Assembly (NCBI GenBank): GCA_903919165.1
Contig: CAIXHJ010000070.1
Coordinates: 1 to 7,592 of the forward strand
From: an uncultured Holophagaceae bacterium
Lineage (GTDB): Bacteria; Acidobacteriota; Holophagae; Holophagales; Holophagaceae
Direction of reading: 5' to 3'
DNA: 7,592 nucleotides
The position numbers and the translations under genes were made by a program. Within the stretch, counting starts at the first letter, position 1. Every line of letters starts with the position of its first letter. This document shows positions 1 to 6,056 of the stretch, one piece after another. The notes beneath the pieces were generated by a model that was not told the DNA's origin, ran no database searches, and saw only the letters and a list, made by a program, of their open reading frames with translations.

Positions 1-173
1 ACCCGGATCACCCCCTCGCCGAGGATCTGAAGCTGAAGGACTACTACACCTACACGCCCTTCACCCAGCGCCAGGTCTGTGCGCCGGGTTTCCTGGAGCG
101 CTTCACCGAAACCTGCCGCCAAGACGCACCCCTGGTGCGTTTCCTCTCCCGCGCGCTGGATCTGCCTTACTGA
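1..173 (+). CDS. 3' end of an unidentified protein (partial)
   Basis: An open frame runs in from the left edge (first full codon at base 3) and ends at TGA 171-173, leaving 56 C-terminal residues. The codons are GC-rich at the third position, as in the confident genes here, which supports real coding. The visible tail is acidic and then aromatic (KDYYTYTPF), has two cysteines, and ends in ALDLPY. I do not recognise a family and no catalytic motif is visible. The start and any operon partners lie outside the window. No hairpin followed by a T-run is seen after the stop. Confidence 0.65.
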   Translation, partial: PDHPLAEDLKLKDYYTYTPFTQRQVCAPGFLERFTETCRQDAPLVRFLSRALDLPY

Positions 174-248
174 TGCGGAAGCAGCACGAAGGCTCCAGGT
201 CCGGATGAATCGGTGCTAGAACTGTCGCCTCCCAGAGGATTACAAACC

Positions 249-374
249 ATGAAGTTCAAAGAAGGCCTCCCATTTCTCTATCACCCAGTCGGCAAGCCGC
301 TTGAAATCAACATTGCGTCCATTGCTCCAAAGTTCCCATCTTCCAGTGCCATTCATTGGCAGCTTCTTCCATGA
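249..374 (+). CDS. Possible 41-residue small ORF, function unknown
   Basis: ATG at 249 is preceded by AGAGGA at 234-239, nine bases upstream, a usable ribosome-binding site. A weak extended -10-like element (TGCTAGAAC, 214-222) lies further upstream without a good -35. The product begins MKFKEGLPFLYHPVGKPLE and stops at TGA 372-374. It has no recognisable domain, signal or membrane segment. It could be the surviving 5' end of a gene cut by later rearrangement. It lies opposite the 240-524 minus ORF, so at most one of the two is likely to be real. Confidence 0.2.
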   Translation: MKFKEGLPFLYHPVGKPLEINIASIAPKFPSSSAIHWQLLP

Positions 375-482
375 TGCTCCGTTCCTGATTCCACTCCACC
401 TGTGGGTACGTGGATCTGGGCGTTGCGTGAGGCGGAGATGCTTCGCTTCCAACCATGCCCCCCGACTCCTTTCATGGCATAA

Positions 483-523
483 CCCAACTCTGTTCCGTTC
501 GCATCGCGCCTGGAGCGGGGGCA
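483..523. repeat. Repeat copy A (41 bases), tRNA 3'-end-like
   Basis: This segment aligns with 1804-1845 in the same orientation at about 33 of 42 columns (roughly 79%), with one single-base gap. The best-conserved core is CGCCTGGAG followed by GGGGGCA. Read on the minus strand, its right part is the CCA end and acceptor strand of the adjoining tRNA-like sequence. Similarity extends only weakly beyond these limits. Confidence 0.55.
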
Positions 524-597
524 AGATTTAAACCTGTGACCTTTGGGTCATGAGTGATCCAACCCATCCCTGGAGTGCCAACTGTCCAGGTACTTTT
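511..597 (-). pseudogene. Degenerate tRNA-Met(CAT)-like relic
   Basis: On the minus strand this reads as the 3' part of a CAT-anticodon tRNA. The anticodon-loop sequence CTCATGA is followed by CCCAA, a variable segment AGGTC, a T-arm ACAGG-TTTAAAT-CTTGC, an acceptor strand CCCCGCT and CCA (511-513). It closely matches usual bacterial tRNA-Met ends. Defects are plain. The discriminator base is missing. The T-stem has an A-C mismatch and a G-T wobble. TTTAAAT replaces TTCAAAT or TTCGAAT. Extra bases separate the D-arm-like part (GGAC-AGTTGGCA-CTCC) from the anticodon arm, and no matching 5' acceptor strand is found. It should not be functional. Such relics often mark old integrase attachment sites in tRNA genes. 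Confidence 0.45.
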
Positions 598-643
598 CCC
601 TCCAGATCTCCGAGCTGTTGCAAGGTTCGCCGTTCGCGTGGCG

Positions 644-1696
644 CTAGGGCGCGAATTCCACCCCCACTGATCGCGCCGCCCTATCCAGTTCCTCCCAAGT
701 GGCAGGGTCGATTGGCACCCCCTCGGCCTCCCGCTGGGCGCGCCAGGCCAGCTCGGGCTCTCCCGCCACCAGCACCGGTAGCTCCGGGTTGGCGGGAGGC
801 GATGCCTTGACGTGGTCGATGGCGGCGGCGACCTGGGCCTCCAGCCCGGCCGCGCCCGGGAGCTGGGCCGGGTCGATGAAGATCGACAGCATGTTGTTGG
901 TGATGCGGTCCTTCTGGAAGGGGATTGTCGAGACGGTGCCGCCGCCGGTGAACGCCCCGGCCAGGAGCTCGCAGAGGAAGGCCATGCCGTATCCCTTGTG
1001 CAGGCCGAAGGGCAGGATGGCGCCCCGGGGCTCCGTGTACATCACCGCGGGATCCGTGGTGCCCCGCCCGGCCGAGTCGATGAGGGTCCCCTCCGGCAAA
1101 CGCTCCCCCTTGTTGAGGGCCACCCGCACCTTGCCGAGCGCCACCAGGCTGGTAGCAAAGTCCAGCACCACCGCCGGGCGGCCGGCCGCCGCCGGGACCG
1201 CGACGCAGAACGGGTTGGTGGCGAAGCGCGCGTCGCTGCCACGGAAGGGGGCCACCAGCGGCGGGTGGCCCACGACGTTGACGAAGTGGACCGAGGCGAT
1301 GCCCACCGCCGCCGCCTGCTCGGCGTAGGAGCCGACGCGCCCGATGTGGAAGGCCCCCCGGAGCGCCACCAGCGCGACCCCGGTGGACTTGGCCCGCTCC
1401 GCCCCGATCGCGGTGGCCTTGCGCGCCACCACCTGGCCGAACCCGTTCTGGCCGTCCACCGAAAGGACTGCGCCGCCAGGGTCCTCCACTGCGGCGCTGG
1501 CCTGGGGATCCAGGAGACCGGCCGCAATGGCCCTGACGTAGTGGGGGAGCATCCCGACCCCGTGGCTGTCGTGGCCCGAAAGATTGGCGTCCACCAAGTG
1601 ATCGGCCACGGTGCGGGCGTCCTCCTCCCTCGCCCCCGCCGCCGCAAGGAGGCGGGCCGCTGCGATCCGAAGGGGTCGATGCTGGACCATGTTCAT
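644..1696 (-). CDS. Ldh2/YbiC-family malate/L-lactate dehydrogenase
   Basis: This 350-residue protein belongs to the Ldh2/MDH2 superfamily of NAD(P)-dependent 2-hydroxyacid dehydrogenases (malate, L-lactate, sulfolactate and ureidoglycolate dehydrogenases, and YbiC). The fold differs from classical Rossmann malate dehydrogenase, and the protein should be cytoplasmic. Family motifs appear in order: GHDSHGVG at 41-48 (His45), NGFGQ at 84-88, a conserved His117 in HIGRVGSYA, GHPPLVAPF at 143-151 before ATNPF, VLDFATS at 177-183, PEGTLID at 201-207, and GLHKGYGMAF at 231-240. Length matches the family (about 340-360) and the tail motifs look closest to YbiC. The start is ATG 1694-1696, because GGAAGG (plus 1704-1709) lies seven bases upstream; the next ATG, at 1688-1690, is spaced less well. 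The stop is TAG. It lies 227 bases downstream of iorB on the same strand, but a repeat separates them, so co-transcription is uncertain. Exact substrate unknown. Confidence 0.93.
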   Translation of the reverse strand: MNMVQHRPLRIAAARLLAAAGAREEDARTVADHLVDANLSGHDSHGVGMLPHYVRAIAAGLLDPQASAAVEDPGGAVLSVDGQNGFGQVVARKATAIGAERAKSTGVALVALRGAFHIGRVGSYAEQAAAVGIASVHFVNVVGHPPLVAPFRGSDARFATNPFCVAVPAAAGRPAVVLDFATSLVALGKVRVALNKGERLPEGTLIDSAGRGTTDPAVMYTEPRGAILPFGLHKGYGMAFLCELLAGAFTGGGTVSTIPFQKDRITNNMLSIFIDPAQLPGAAGLEAQVAAAIDHVKASPPANPELPVLVAGEPELAWRAQREAEGVPIDPATWEELDRAARSVGVEFAP

Positions 1697-1923
1697 CTGC
1701 GGCCCTTCCGGAAACAGCTGAGGATGATCAAGAGACTAGGTCATCCGACGGGCTTGGTTTTTTCTGGTGTTAGGTCGAGTCTCGAGATCTACTCGCATCT
1801 TAGTCCAACCCTGTTCGGTCCAAATCACGCCTGGAGTAGGGGGCACCAGGGGCTGGTTCGGGGTGACCCTGAAAGAGGAGAATGCCTAAATTTGCTGACA
1901 ATTTTTCTTGAAGACCCTTGCGG
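1697..1923. other. Spacer between iorB and the Ldh2 gene, with repeat debris
   Basis: The spacer is AT-richer than its neighbours. It contains repeat copy B (1804-1845), a nested palindrome (TCTCGAGA at 1780-1787 inside CGAGT/ACTCG arms, 1776-1795) and a six-T run at 1758-1763 without a strong stem before it. A weak AT-only hairpin (AAATT 1888-1892 with AATTT 1900-1904) lies just past the iorB stop and is too poor to call a terminator. No convincing promoter for the Ldh2 gene was found. Confidence 0.5.
1804..1845. repeat. Repeat copy B (42 bases)
   Basis: This is the second copy of the repeat at 483-523, in direct orientation, about 79% identical by eye. It keeps CGCCTGGAG and GGGGGCA but has TA for C between them. 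Unlike copy A, what follows is no longer recognisable as a tRNA; only a short GTGACC match survives further along. Together the two copies bracket the Ldh2 gene about 1.3 kb apart. Confidence 0.55.
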
Positions 1924-4029
1924 CTAGCCCTTCTTGATGGCCTCCAGCACACGCTCTGGTGTCATCGGAAGGTCAAACAACCGGACTCCCACAGCATCAT
2001 GGATGGCGTTGGCGATGACGGCGCCCATGCAGACGATCGGCGGTTCACCGCAGCCCTGGGCCTGGAGTTCGGGATTGGGGATCAGCACCGTGTCGATCAC
2101 CGGGATCCAGGAGAACCGGGGGATCTGGTAGGTGTCGAAATTTTCGTCCAGAATTCGACCGTCCTTGAACCGGATGCCTTCGCTGAGGGCGTAGCCGATG
2201 CCCATGGTGACGGCGCCCTCGATCTGCTGGCGGGCGCCGTCGGGGTTGACGACCACACCCATGTCCTGGGCAAGGACCACACGCTTGACCCGTACTTGCC
2301 CGGTCTTTTTATCCACGACCACTTCTGCCATCACGGCGACCAGGGTGCCGCGCCAGGAGCCGCAGGCGATCCCCACGCCGCGACCGGAAGGGGCTACTCC
2401 AGCCACCCACCCAAACCGCTCAGCTGCGGCTTCCAGGACGCGGATCACTCGCTTGTCGGTGAGGTGGCGCAGACGGAAGGCCAGTGGATCGACACGGGCC
2501 TTGGCGGCCAGGAGGTCCATGTGGGACTCCCGGGCAAACACGTTGGTGTTGGCCCCCGGAGCCCGCCAGGCGCCGGTCGGGAAGGGGTGCAGGCCGGCGG
2601 CGCTGGTGCCGATGTCGCCGCCATCCCCGGTGGCGGAGATCCGCTTGGCGGGGAGTTCATAGCCGATTTCGGCCTCCCGGTCGCTGGTGCCGGACACGGC
2701 GTGGTCCCAGAAGGCGATGCGACCGGCCGGGTCCAGTCCGGCGCGGATCTTCACCACCGCCGCAGGGCGGAAGGTGTCCAGGAAGAACTCCTCCCGGCGG
2801 TCCCAGACCACCTGCACCGGCGCGCCAGCCTTCAGCGCCAGCCGCGCGGCTTCCACCGCCTGGGGGCCCGCGGCCTTGCCGCCGAAGGCGCCGCCGATAT
2901 GGGGCGTGATGATGCGGACCTGCTGTGGGGGCAGCTTGAGGGCCTCGGCCACCTGGGCTTTCACCCGGAACGGCGCCTGGACTCCGGCCCAGACGGTCAT
3001 CCGGCCATCCTTCCACTGGGCCAAGGCGGCGTGCGGTTCGAGGGGGGCGTGGGCCACGTAGGCGTTGAAATACTCCGCCTCGACCGGCGCGGCGGCACGG
3101 GCTTCGGCGGCCTTGAGGTCACCCTCCTGCACACTCACTTTTCCGGAGGCCAACTTGGATGCGAGGTGACGGCGGATGGTGAGGTCGTCCAGAGCCGGGG
3201 GCGTGCCTTCGAAGGTGGCCTTGACCAGACCCAGGGCCTTGCGGGCCTGGTCCGGGAACGTGTGCAGGACCGCCACCAGGTTGCCATCGCGGAGCACGCG
3301 CACGCCGGGCATGCGTTCGGCTGCGGAGGTGTCGACGCTCTTGAGGGTGGCGCCGTGGGCCGGGGGCCGCACGATGCAGGCGTGCAGCGTGCCGGGCATT
3401 CTCTGGTCGGCCGTGAAACGGGCGGCGCCGAGGACCTGCTCCCGGGCGTCCTTGCGGGGGGCGGAGGTGCCGATCAGCGTGTAGGCCGAGACCGGTTTCG
3501 GCTTCACATCCGTGAGGTGGCGCTCGATCCGCTTGCCCTGGACCAGCTGCCCGTAGGTCACTTGTCTGGCCGGGGCGCCCTTGACCGAGACCACGCCGGC
3601 CTTCACCTCGAGCCGGTCCACCTGGACCTGCAGGTGCTCGCCGGCCATCTGCAGCAGCACGGCCCGGGCCTCAGCGGCGGCCCCGCACAGCACCGGGCCG
3701 AACTGCCAAATGCTGAGCGAACCGCCGGTGCCGCCATCCCAGGGGCAGAGGTCCGTGTCGCCCATGAGCATGTCCACCCGCTCCAGGGGTACGTCCAACT
3801 CCTCCGCCGCCAGCATGGCCAGGGAGGTCATGTTGCCCTGGCCCATCTCCACCTTGCCCACGAAACAGCCCACCCGGCCGTCGCCGCCGATGCGCAGATA
3901 GGCGTTGAAGTCCGTGGGGTAACCCGCGGGGCGGGTCGGGACCAGTGGGGGCGCTCCCTCCAAGTAGCCCCGGAACAGGATGAACAGCCCGGTGACGCCG
4001 GTGGTCTTGAAGAAGTCGCGCCGCTTCAC
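1924..4029 (-). CDS. iorB: Tat-exported molybdenum hydroxylase large subunit, IorB type
   Basis: This 701-residue molybdopterin-binding subunit is from the xanthine dehydrogenase/aldehyde oxidase superfamily, IorB branch. Such enzymes hydroxylate N-heterocycles or oxidise aldehydes. The N-terminus KRRDFFK is a twin-arginine motif (Arg3-Arg4) before a short hydrophobic stretch, so periplasmic action is likely; no clear AxA cleavage site is seen. A first cofactor segment (about 41-135, with VGKVEMGQGNMTS and GDTDLCPWD) precedes an inserted a/b-hammerhead domain (about 196-275), the IorB order. GGAFGGK follows at 379-385 and WRAPG at 488-492. The expected catalytic glutamate is Glu662 in GCGEPP. 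Length is a little below the usual 720-770. The GTG start (4027-4029) overlaps the iorA stop and has GGAGG six bases upstream. A longer frame to 4206 only reads iorA out of frame. Substrate unknown. Confidence 0.93.
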   Translation of the reverse strand: MKRRDFFKTTGVTGLFILFRGYLEGAPPLVPTRPAGYPTDFNAYLRIGGDGRVGCFVGKVEMGQGNMTSLAMLAAEELDVPLERVDMLMGDTDLCPWDGGTGGSLSIWQFGPVLCGAAAEARAVLLQMAGEHLQVQVDRLEVKAGVVSVKGAPARQVTYGQLVQGKRIERHLTDVKPKPVSAYTLIGTSAPRKDAREQVLGAARFTADQRMPGTLHACIVRPPAHGATLKSVDTSAAERMPGVRVLRDGNLVAVLHTFPDQARKALGLVKATFEGTPPALDDLTIRRHLASKLASGKVSVQEGDLKAAEARAAAPVEAEYFNAYVAHAPLEPHAALAQWKDGRMTVWAGVQAPFRVKAQVAEALKLPPQQVRIITPHIGGAFGGKAAGPQAVEAARLALKAGAPVQVVWDRREEFFLDTFRPAAVVKIRAGLDPAGRIAFWDHAVSGTSDREAEIGYELPAKRISATGDGGDIGTSAAGLHPFPTGAWRAPGANTNVFARESHMDLLAAKARVDPLAFRLRHLTDKRVIRVLEAAAERFGWVAGVAPSGRGVGIACGSWRGTLVAVMAEVVVDKKTGQVRVKRVVLAQDMGVVVNPDGARQQIEGAVTMGIGYALSEGIRFKDGRILDENFDTYQIPRFSWIPVIDTVLIPNPELQAQGCGEPPIVCMGAVIANAIHDAVGVRLFDLPMTPERVLEAIKKG

Positions 4030-4502
4030 AGGACACCTCCCATCGCCTTGCCGGCCGCCTCGATCGCGGCCACGATCCGCACGTGGGCGCCGCAGCGGCA
4101 CAGGTTGCCTTCCATGTGCTCCAGGATCTCGGCCCGGGTGGCGCGCGGTTTCTTCTTCAGGAGAGCGCAGGCACGCAGGATCATGCCGGGCGTGCAGTAG
4201 CCGCACTGGAAGGCGTTGTGCTCCTGGAAAGCCTGCTGAACCGGGTGCAGGATCCCGTCCTTGGCCAGGCCTTCGACGGTGACCACGGACTTCCCGGCCA
4301 CGTCCGCCAGGGGTGTGGAGCAGGACAAGGTCGGCTCATCGTCCACGAGGACGGTGCAGGCGCCGCACAGGCCGGCGCCGCAGCCGACCTTGGTGCCGGT
4401 ATGGCCCAGGTCGGTCCGGAGCACCCACACCAGCATCCGCTCGGGGTCTGCGGTCAGGTGCACGGCCTTGCCGTTCAAGGTGAAAAGGATGGTCTGCTCC
4501 AT
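4026..4502 (-). CDS. iorA: [2Fe-2S] subunit of IorAB-type molybdenum hydroxylase
   Basis: This 158-residue iron-sulfur subunit moves electrons from the molybdenum centre of IorB to an external acceptor. All eight cluster ligands are present. A plant-ferredoxin-type N-terminal domain holds Cys41, Cys46, Cys49 and Cys61 (CGAGLCGACTV, then SCS). A four-helix C-terminal domain holds Cys100, Cys103, Cys135 and Cys137 (QCGYCTPGM, then NLCRCG). Length is typical of the family (about 150-165). The start is ATG 4500-4502, with AGGAGG (plus 4509-4514) six bases upstream. It has no export signal of its own, so it presumably leaves the cell bound to IorB (inference from the usual arrangement). It is first in a two-gene unit with iorB. 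No FAD subunit is present, as expected for IorAB-type enzymes. Confidence 0.95.
   Translation of the reverse strand: MEQTILFTLNGKAVHLTADPERMLVWVLRTDLGHTGTKVGCGAGLCGACTVLVDDEPTLSCSTPLADVAGKSVVTVEGLAKDGILHPVQQAFQEHNAFQCGYCTPGMILRACALLKKKPRATRAEILEHMEGNLCRCGAHVRIVAAIEAAGKAMGGVL
4036..4040 (-). promoter_or_regulatory. iorB ribosome-binding site inside iorA
   Basis: GGAGG on the minus strand lies within the last codons of iorA, six bases before the GTG at 4027-4029. It fixes GTG as the iorB start. The four-base GTGA overlap of start and stop implies translational coupling, fitting equal production of two subunits of one enzyme. Confidence 0.75.
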
Positions 4503-4593
4503 AGGGCACCTCCTGATTCCAACCCTGCTGATCTTTCATCCCGATAGCCAGCCGTGCCTGCGGTGCGGGCGGCAGGGGCGGAAACGTGCCTGG

Positions 4594-4622
4594 ACTTTCC
4601 CGCCATCGATTACCCCTGTCAA
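4594..4622 (-). promoter_or_regulatory. Candidate sigma70-type promoter for iorAB
   Basis: On the minus strand, TTGACA (plus 4617-4622) is a perfect -35 box. Seventeen bases later comes GAAAGT (plus 4594-4599), a poor -10 with three of six matches that keeps the conserved A at position 2 and T at position 6. It is about 90 bases upstream of the iorA start. The weak -10 suggests activator dependence or a chance match. Confidence 0.4.
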
Positions 4623-4642
4623 GGGTTCCCAGAACACTGCCG

Positions 4643-4652
4643 ATGGCGCCAT
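4643..4652. promoter_or_regulatory. Ten-base palindrome, possible operator
   Basis: ATGGCGCCAT is a perfect palindrome about 20 bases upstream of the candidate iorA -35 box, in an activator-like position. Ten bases is short, and such sites arise by chance in GC-rich DNA. No regulator gene is in the window. Confidence 0.2.
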
Positions 4653-4790
4653 GATTCGGCCCCACCTATCCAGCCGTGTCCCGCCGCTCTCGAATGGCCG
4701 ACTATTCGTGCCATTCAAATTGGCGACCACCAGATGCCGTGACGTCCTCCCCGAAAACTACTCTACAGATTCCGAGTCTTTGGTCACTCC

Positions 4791-4818
4791 TTGGTTACGC
4801 GCATGCCGTAGTTATCAA
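4791..4818 (+). promoter_or_regulatory. Weak candidate promoter for qor
   Basis: TTGGTT (4791-4796) and TATCAA (4813-4818) are separated by 16 bases and sit 33 bases before the qor ATG. Matches to consensus are three and four of six. It is the best pair found close to the gene, but it is weak. Confidence 0.25.
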
Positions 4819-4851
4819 TGCCACAATGGTCTTAGCCCGCGAGGAGGGCCC

Positions 4852-5823
4852 ATGTCCAAAGCGATCCGCTTCTATCATCACGGTGGCCCCGAAGTGCTGT
4901 GCTGGGAGGATGTGGAAGTGGGGGATCCCGGCCCGGGCGAGGCCCGGATCCGGCACTACGCCTGCGGGATAAATTTCGTGGACGTATACCAGCGCACCGG
5001 CCTGTACAAAGTGGCTCTTCCTTCTGTGGCTGGGAACGAGGGCGCAGGGGTGGTCGAAGCGGTGGGGTCCGGCGTGACGTCTCTTAGGCCGGGAAATCGG
5101 GTGGCATACGCAGGTGTGCTGGGAGCCTATTGCGAGGTGCGCAACCTGCCCGCCGACCGCCTATGCCTCCTTCCCGAAGGAATCAGTTTCGACCAGGGCG
5201 CCGCGATGATGCTCAAGGGCTTGACCGTGCAGTACCTGATCCGGAGGACCTTTCAAGTGAAGCCCGGGGACTCGGTCCTGTTCCACGCGGTCGGTGGGGG
5301 CGTAGGTCTCATCGCCTGCCAGTGGCTCAAGGCTTTGGGGGCCCACGTGATCGGCACGGCCGGTTCGGACGAGAAATGTCTTCTGGCCAGGCAGCATGGT
5401 GCCGACCATTGCATCAACTACCGCACCGAGGATTTTCCGGCACGTGTGCGGGAGATCACCGGAGGCAAGGGAGTGGCTGTGGTCTACGACTCGGTGGGCC
5501 GGGACACCTTCCTTGGATCTATTGCCTGCCTGCGTCCCCTCGGTCTGATGGCAAGCTTCGGCAATGCCTCTGGTCCTGTACCCCCCGTGGATTTGAGCAT
5601 ACTGGCCCAGAACGGTTCCCTGTTTCTCACGCGCCCGACCTTGAATACCTATACGGCCAAGCGATCGGACCTGGAGGCGGGCGCGGAGGACCTGTTCGCC
5701 ACGGTGCTTTCAGGCCAGGTGAGGATCGAGCCTGAAAGGCGCTATGCCCTGAAAGAAGCTGCCCAGGCCCATCGGGACCTAGAATCCCGCCGTACGACCG
5801 GCTCCGGAATCCTGCTGCCTTGA
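4852..5823 (+). CDS. qor: NADPH:quinone reductase (zeta-crystallin-like Qor)
   Basis: This 323-residue soluble zinc-free MDR-family enzyme matches E. coli Qor (327 residues) along its whole length as I recall that sequence. Enzymes of this group reduce quinones with NADPH, often by one electron, or other conjugated carbonyls. The N-terminal catalytic domain includes NFVDVYQRTGLY at 41-52 and GNEGAGVVEAVGSGV at 61-75. LKGLTVQYL is at 121-129. The nucleotide-binding turn AVGGGVGL is at 146-153, then CQWLKALGA. VVYDSVGRDTF is at 210-220, LMASFGN at 232-238, and LESRRTTGSGILLP ends the protein. MDR zinc ligands are absent. The start is ATG 4852, with GGAGG at 4843-4847. The same frame is open far upstream but crosses the iorA promoter region and part of iorA, so the longer version is rejected. 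The stop is TGA 5821-5823. Confidence 0.95.
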   Translation: MSKAIRFYHHGGPEVLCWEDVEVGDPGPGEARIRHYACGINFVDVYQRTGLYKVALPSVAGNEGAGVVEAVGSGVTSLRPGNRVAYAGVLGAYCEVRNLPADRLCLLPEGISFDQGAAMMLKGLTVQYLIRRTFQVKPGDSVLFHAVGGGVGLIACQWLKALGAHVIGTAGSDEKCLLARQHGADHCINYRTEDFPARVREITGGKGVAVVYDSVGRDTFLGSIACLRPLGLMASFGNASGPVPPVDLSILAQNGSLFLTRPTLNTYTAKRSDLEAGAEDLFATVLSGQVRIEPERRYALKEAAQAHRDLESRRTTGSGILLP

Positions 5824-6056
5824 TTTCCCCGCCATCGTTGGCTTTTAGCTGTTGTCCCAGGTCCCCCCTCTGCCCATGACGCTGGCAGGACTCTGGCGGC
5901 TCCCCTTCGACAGGCGCGAGACTGAAAGTGCATCTAAGGCGCCCGACCATGTGGCGCTCTTCATGCAACTGTCTTTGTATTGCGGTTGGCCTTTCGATCG
6001 CGCTGGTTAAGCTACATTTGGTCGGGAGCGATCCCCAGGCAATCAGGAGGCCTCAG
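5824..6056. other. Spacer between qor and the aldo/keto reductase
   Basis: A small hairpin GCCA-TCGT-TGGC (5831-5842) followed by TTTT (5843-5846) just after qor could be a weak terminator, but the stem is only four pairs. No good promoter for the downstream gene was found. The aldo/keto reductase frame stays open from 5928, giving a leader with a hydrophobic run, but it has no suitable ribosome-binding site and is not part of the family. Confidence 0.45.
6045..6050 (+). promoter_or_regulatory. Ribosome-binding site of the aldo/keto reductase
   Basis: AGGAGG lies six bases before ATG 6057. It decides the start, which coincides with the usual family N-terminus MKYNQFGRTG, over any upstream codon in the same frame. 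Confidence 0.75.

Larger units (their letters stand above)
240..524 (-). pseudogene. Possible ORF remnant overlapping the tRNA-like relic
   Basis: A 94-codon minus-strand frame opens at a TTG inside the T-arm of the tRNA-like relic and ends at TAA 240-242. Its first part therefore reads through tRNA and repeat sequence and is unlikely to be coding. The last 40 or so residues are tryptophan-rich and look more protein-like (RLADWVIEKWEAFFELHGL at the end). There is no convincing start with a ribosome-binding site for that part. I recognise no family. The best reading is a fragment of an old gene, or chance. Confidence 0.2.
174..643. other. Gene-poor, lower-GC stretch with relic elements
   Basis: This 470-base interval separates the left-edge gene from the convergent Ldh2 gene. 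It is visibly poorer in G+C than the flanking genes. It holds a degenerate tRNA-like sequence, one copy of a 41-base repeat, and two overlapping short ORFs on opposite strands (249-374 plus, 240-524 minus), neither convincing. No strong rho-independent terminator is seen between the two convergent genes. The composition and broken elements suggest decayed insertion or integration debris. That is inference. Confidence 0.5.
4503..4851. other. Divergent intergenic region between iorA and qor
   Basis: This 349-base gap separates the divergently transcribed iorA (minus) and qor (plus). It must hold the start signals for both directions. Visible elements are a consensus TTGACA box facing iorA, a weaker promoter-like pair facing qor, a ten-base perfect palindrome ATGGCGCCAT (4643-4652), and a GC-rich inverted pair CCTGC/GCAGG near 4557-4576. 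No gene is seen in it. Frames that cross it are upstream extensions of qor or overlaps of iorA. Confidence 0.6.

Noticed and set aside
1745..1763. CCGA/TTGG stem followed by six T as a terminator
   Set aside because: The stem is only four pairs including a G-T pair, and no plus-strand gene upstream needs it.
812..1927. 371-codon plus-strand frame opposite the Ldh2 gene
   Set aside because: Arginine-, glycine- and histidine-rich antisense translation without motifs; the opposite strand encodes a full Ldh2 family protein.
1918..4200. Long 760-codon plus-strand open frame opposite iorB
   Set aside because: It mirrors the real minus-strand gene almost exactly. Its translation has the Gly/His/Asp/Ala-rich, motif-free look of antisense frames in GC-rich DNA, whereas the minus strand carries all molybdenum hydroxylase motifs.
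4030..4206. 59-residue N-terminal extension of iorB
   Set aside because: It is an out-of-frame reading of iorA. The GTG at 4027-4029 has its own ribosome-binding site and begins directly with the Tat motif.
4261..4851. 197-residue N-terminal extension of the quinone reductase
   Set aside because: It crosses the intergenic promoter region and the antisense of iorA. Homology to Qor begins at ATG 4852, which has a ribosome-binding site.
5928..6056. 43-residue leader with a hydrophobic run before the aldo/keto reductase, resembling a signal peptide
   Set aside because: These enzymes are cytoplasmic, the leader lacks a ribosome-binding site, and AGGAGG sits correctly before ATG 6057.
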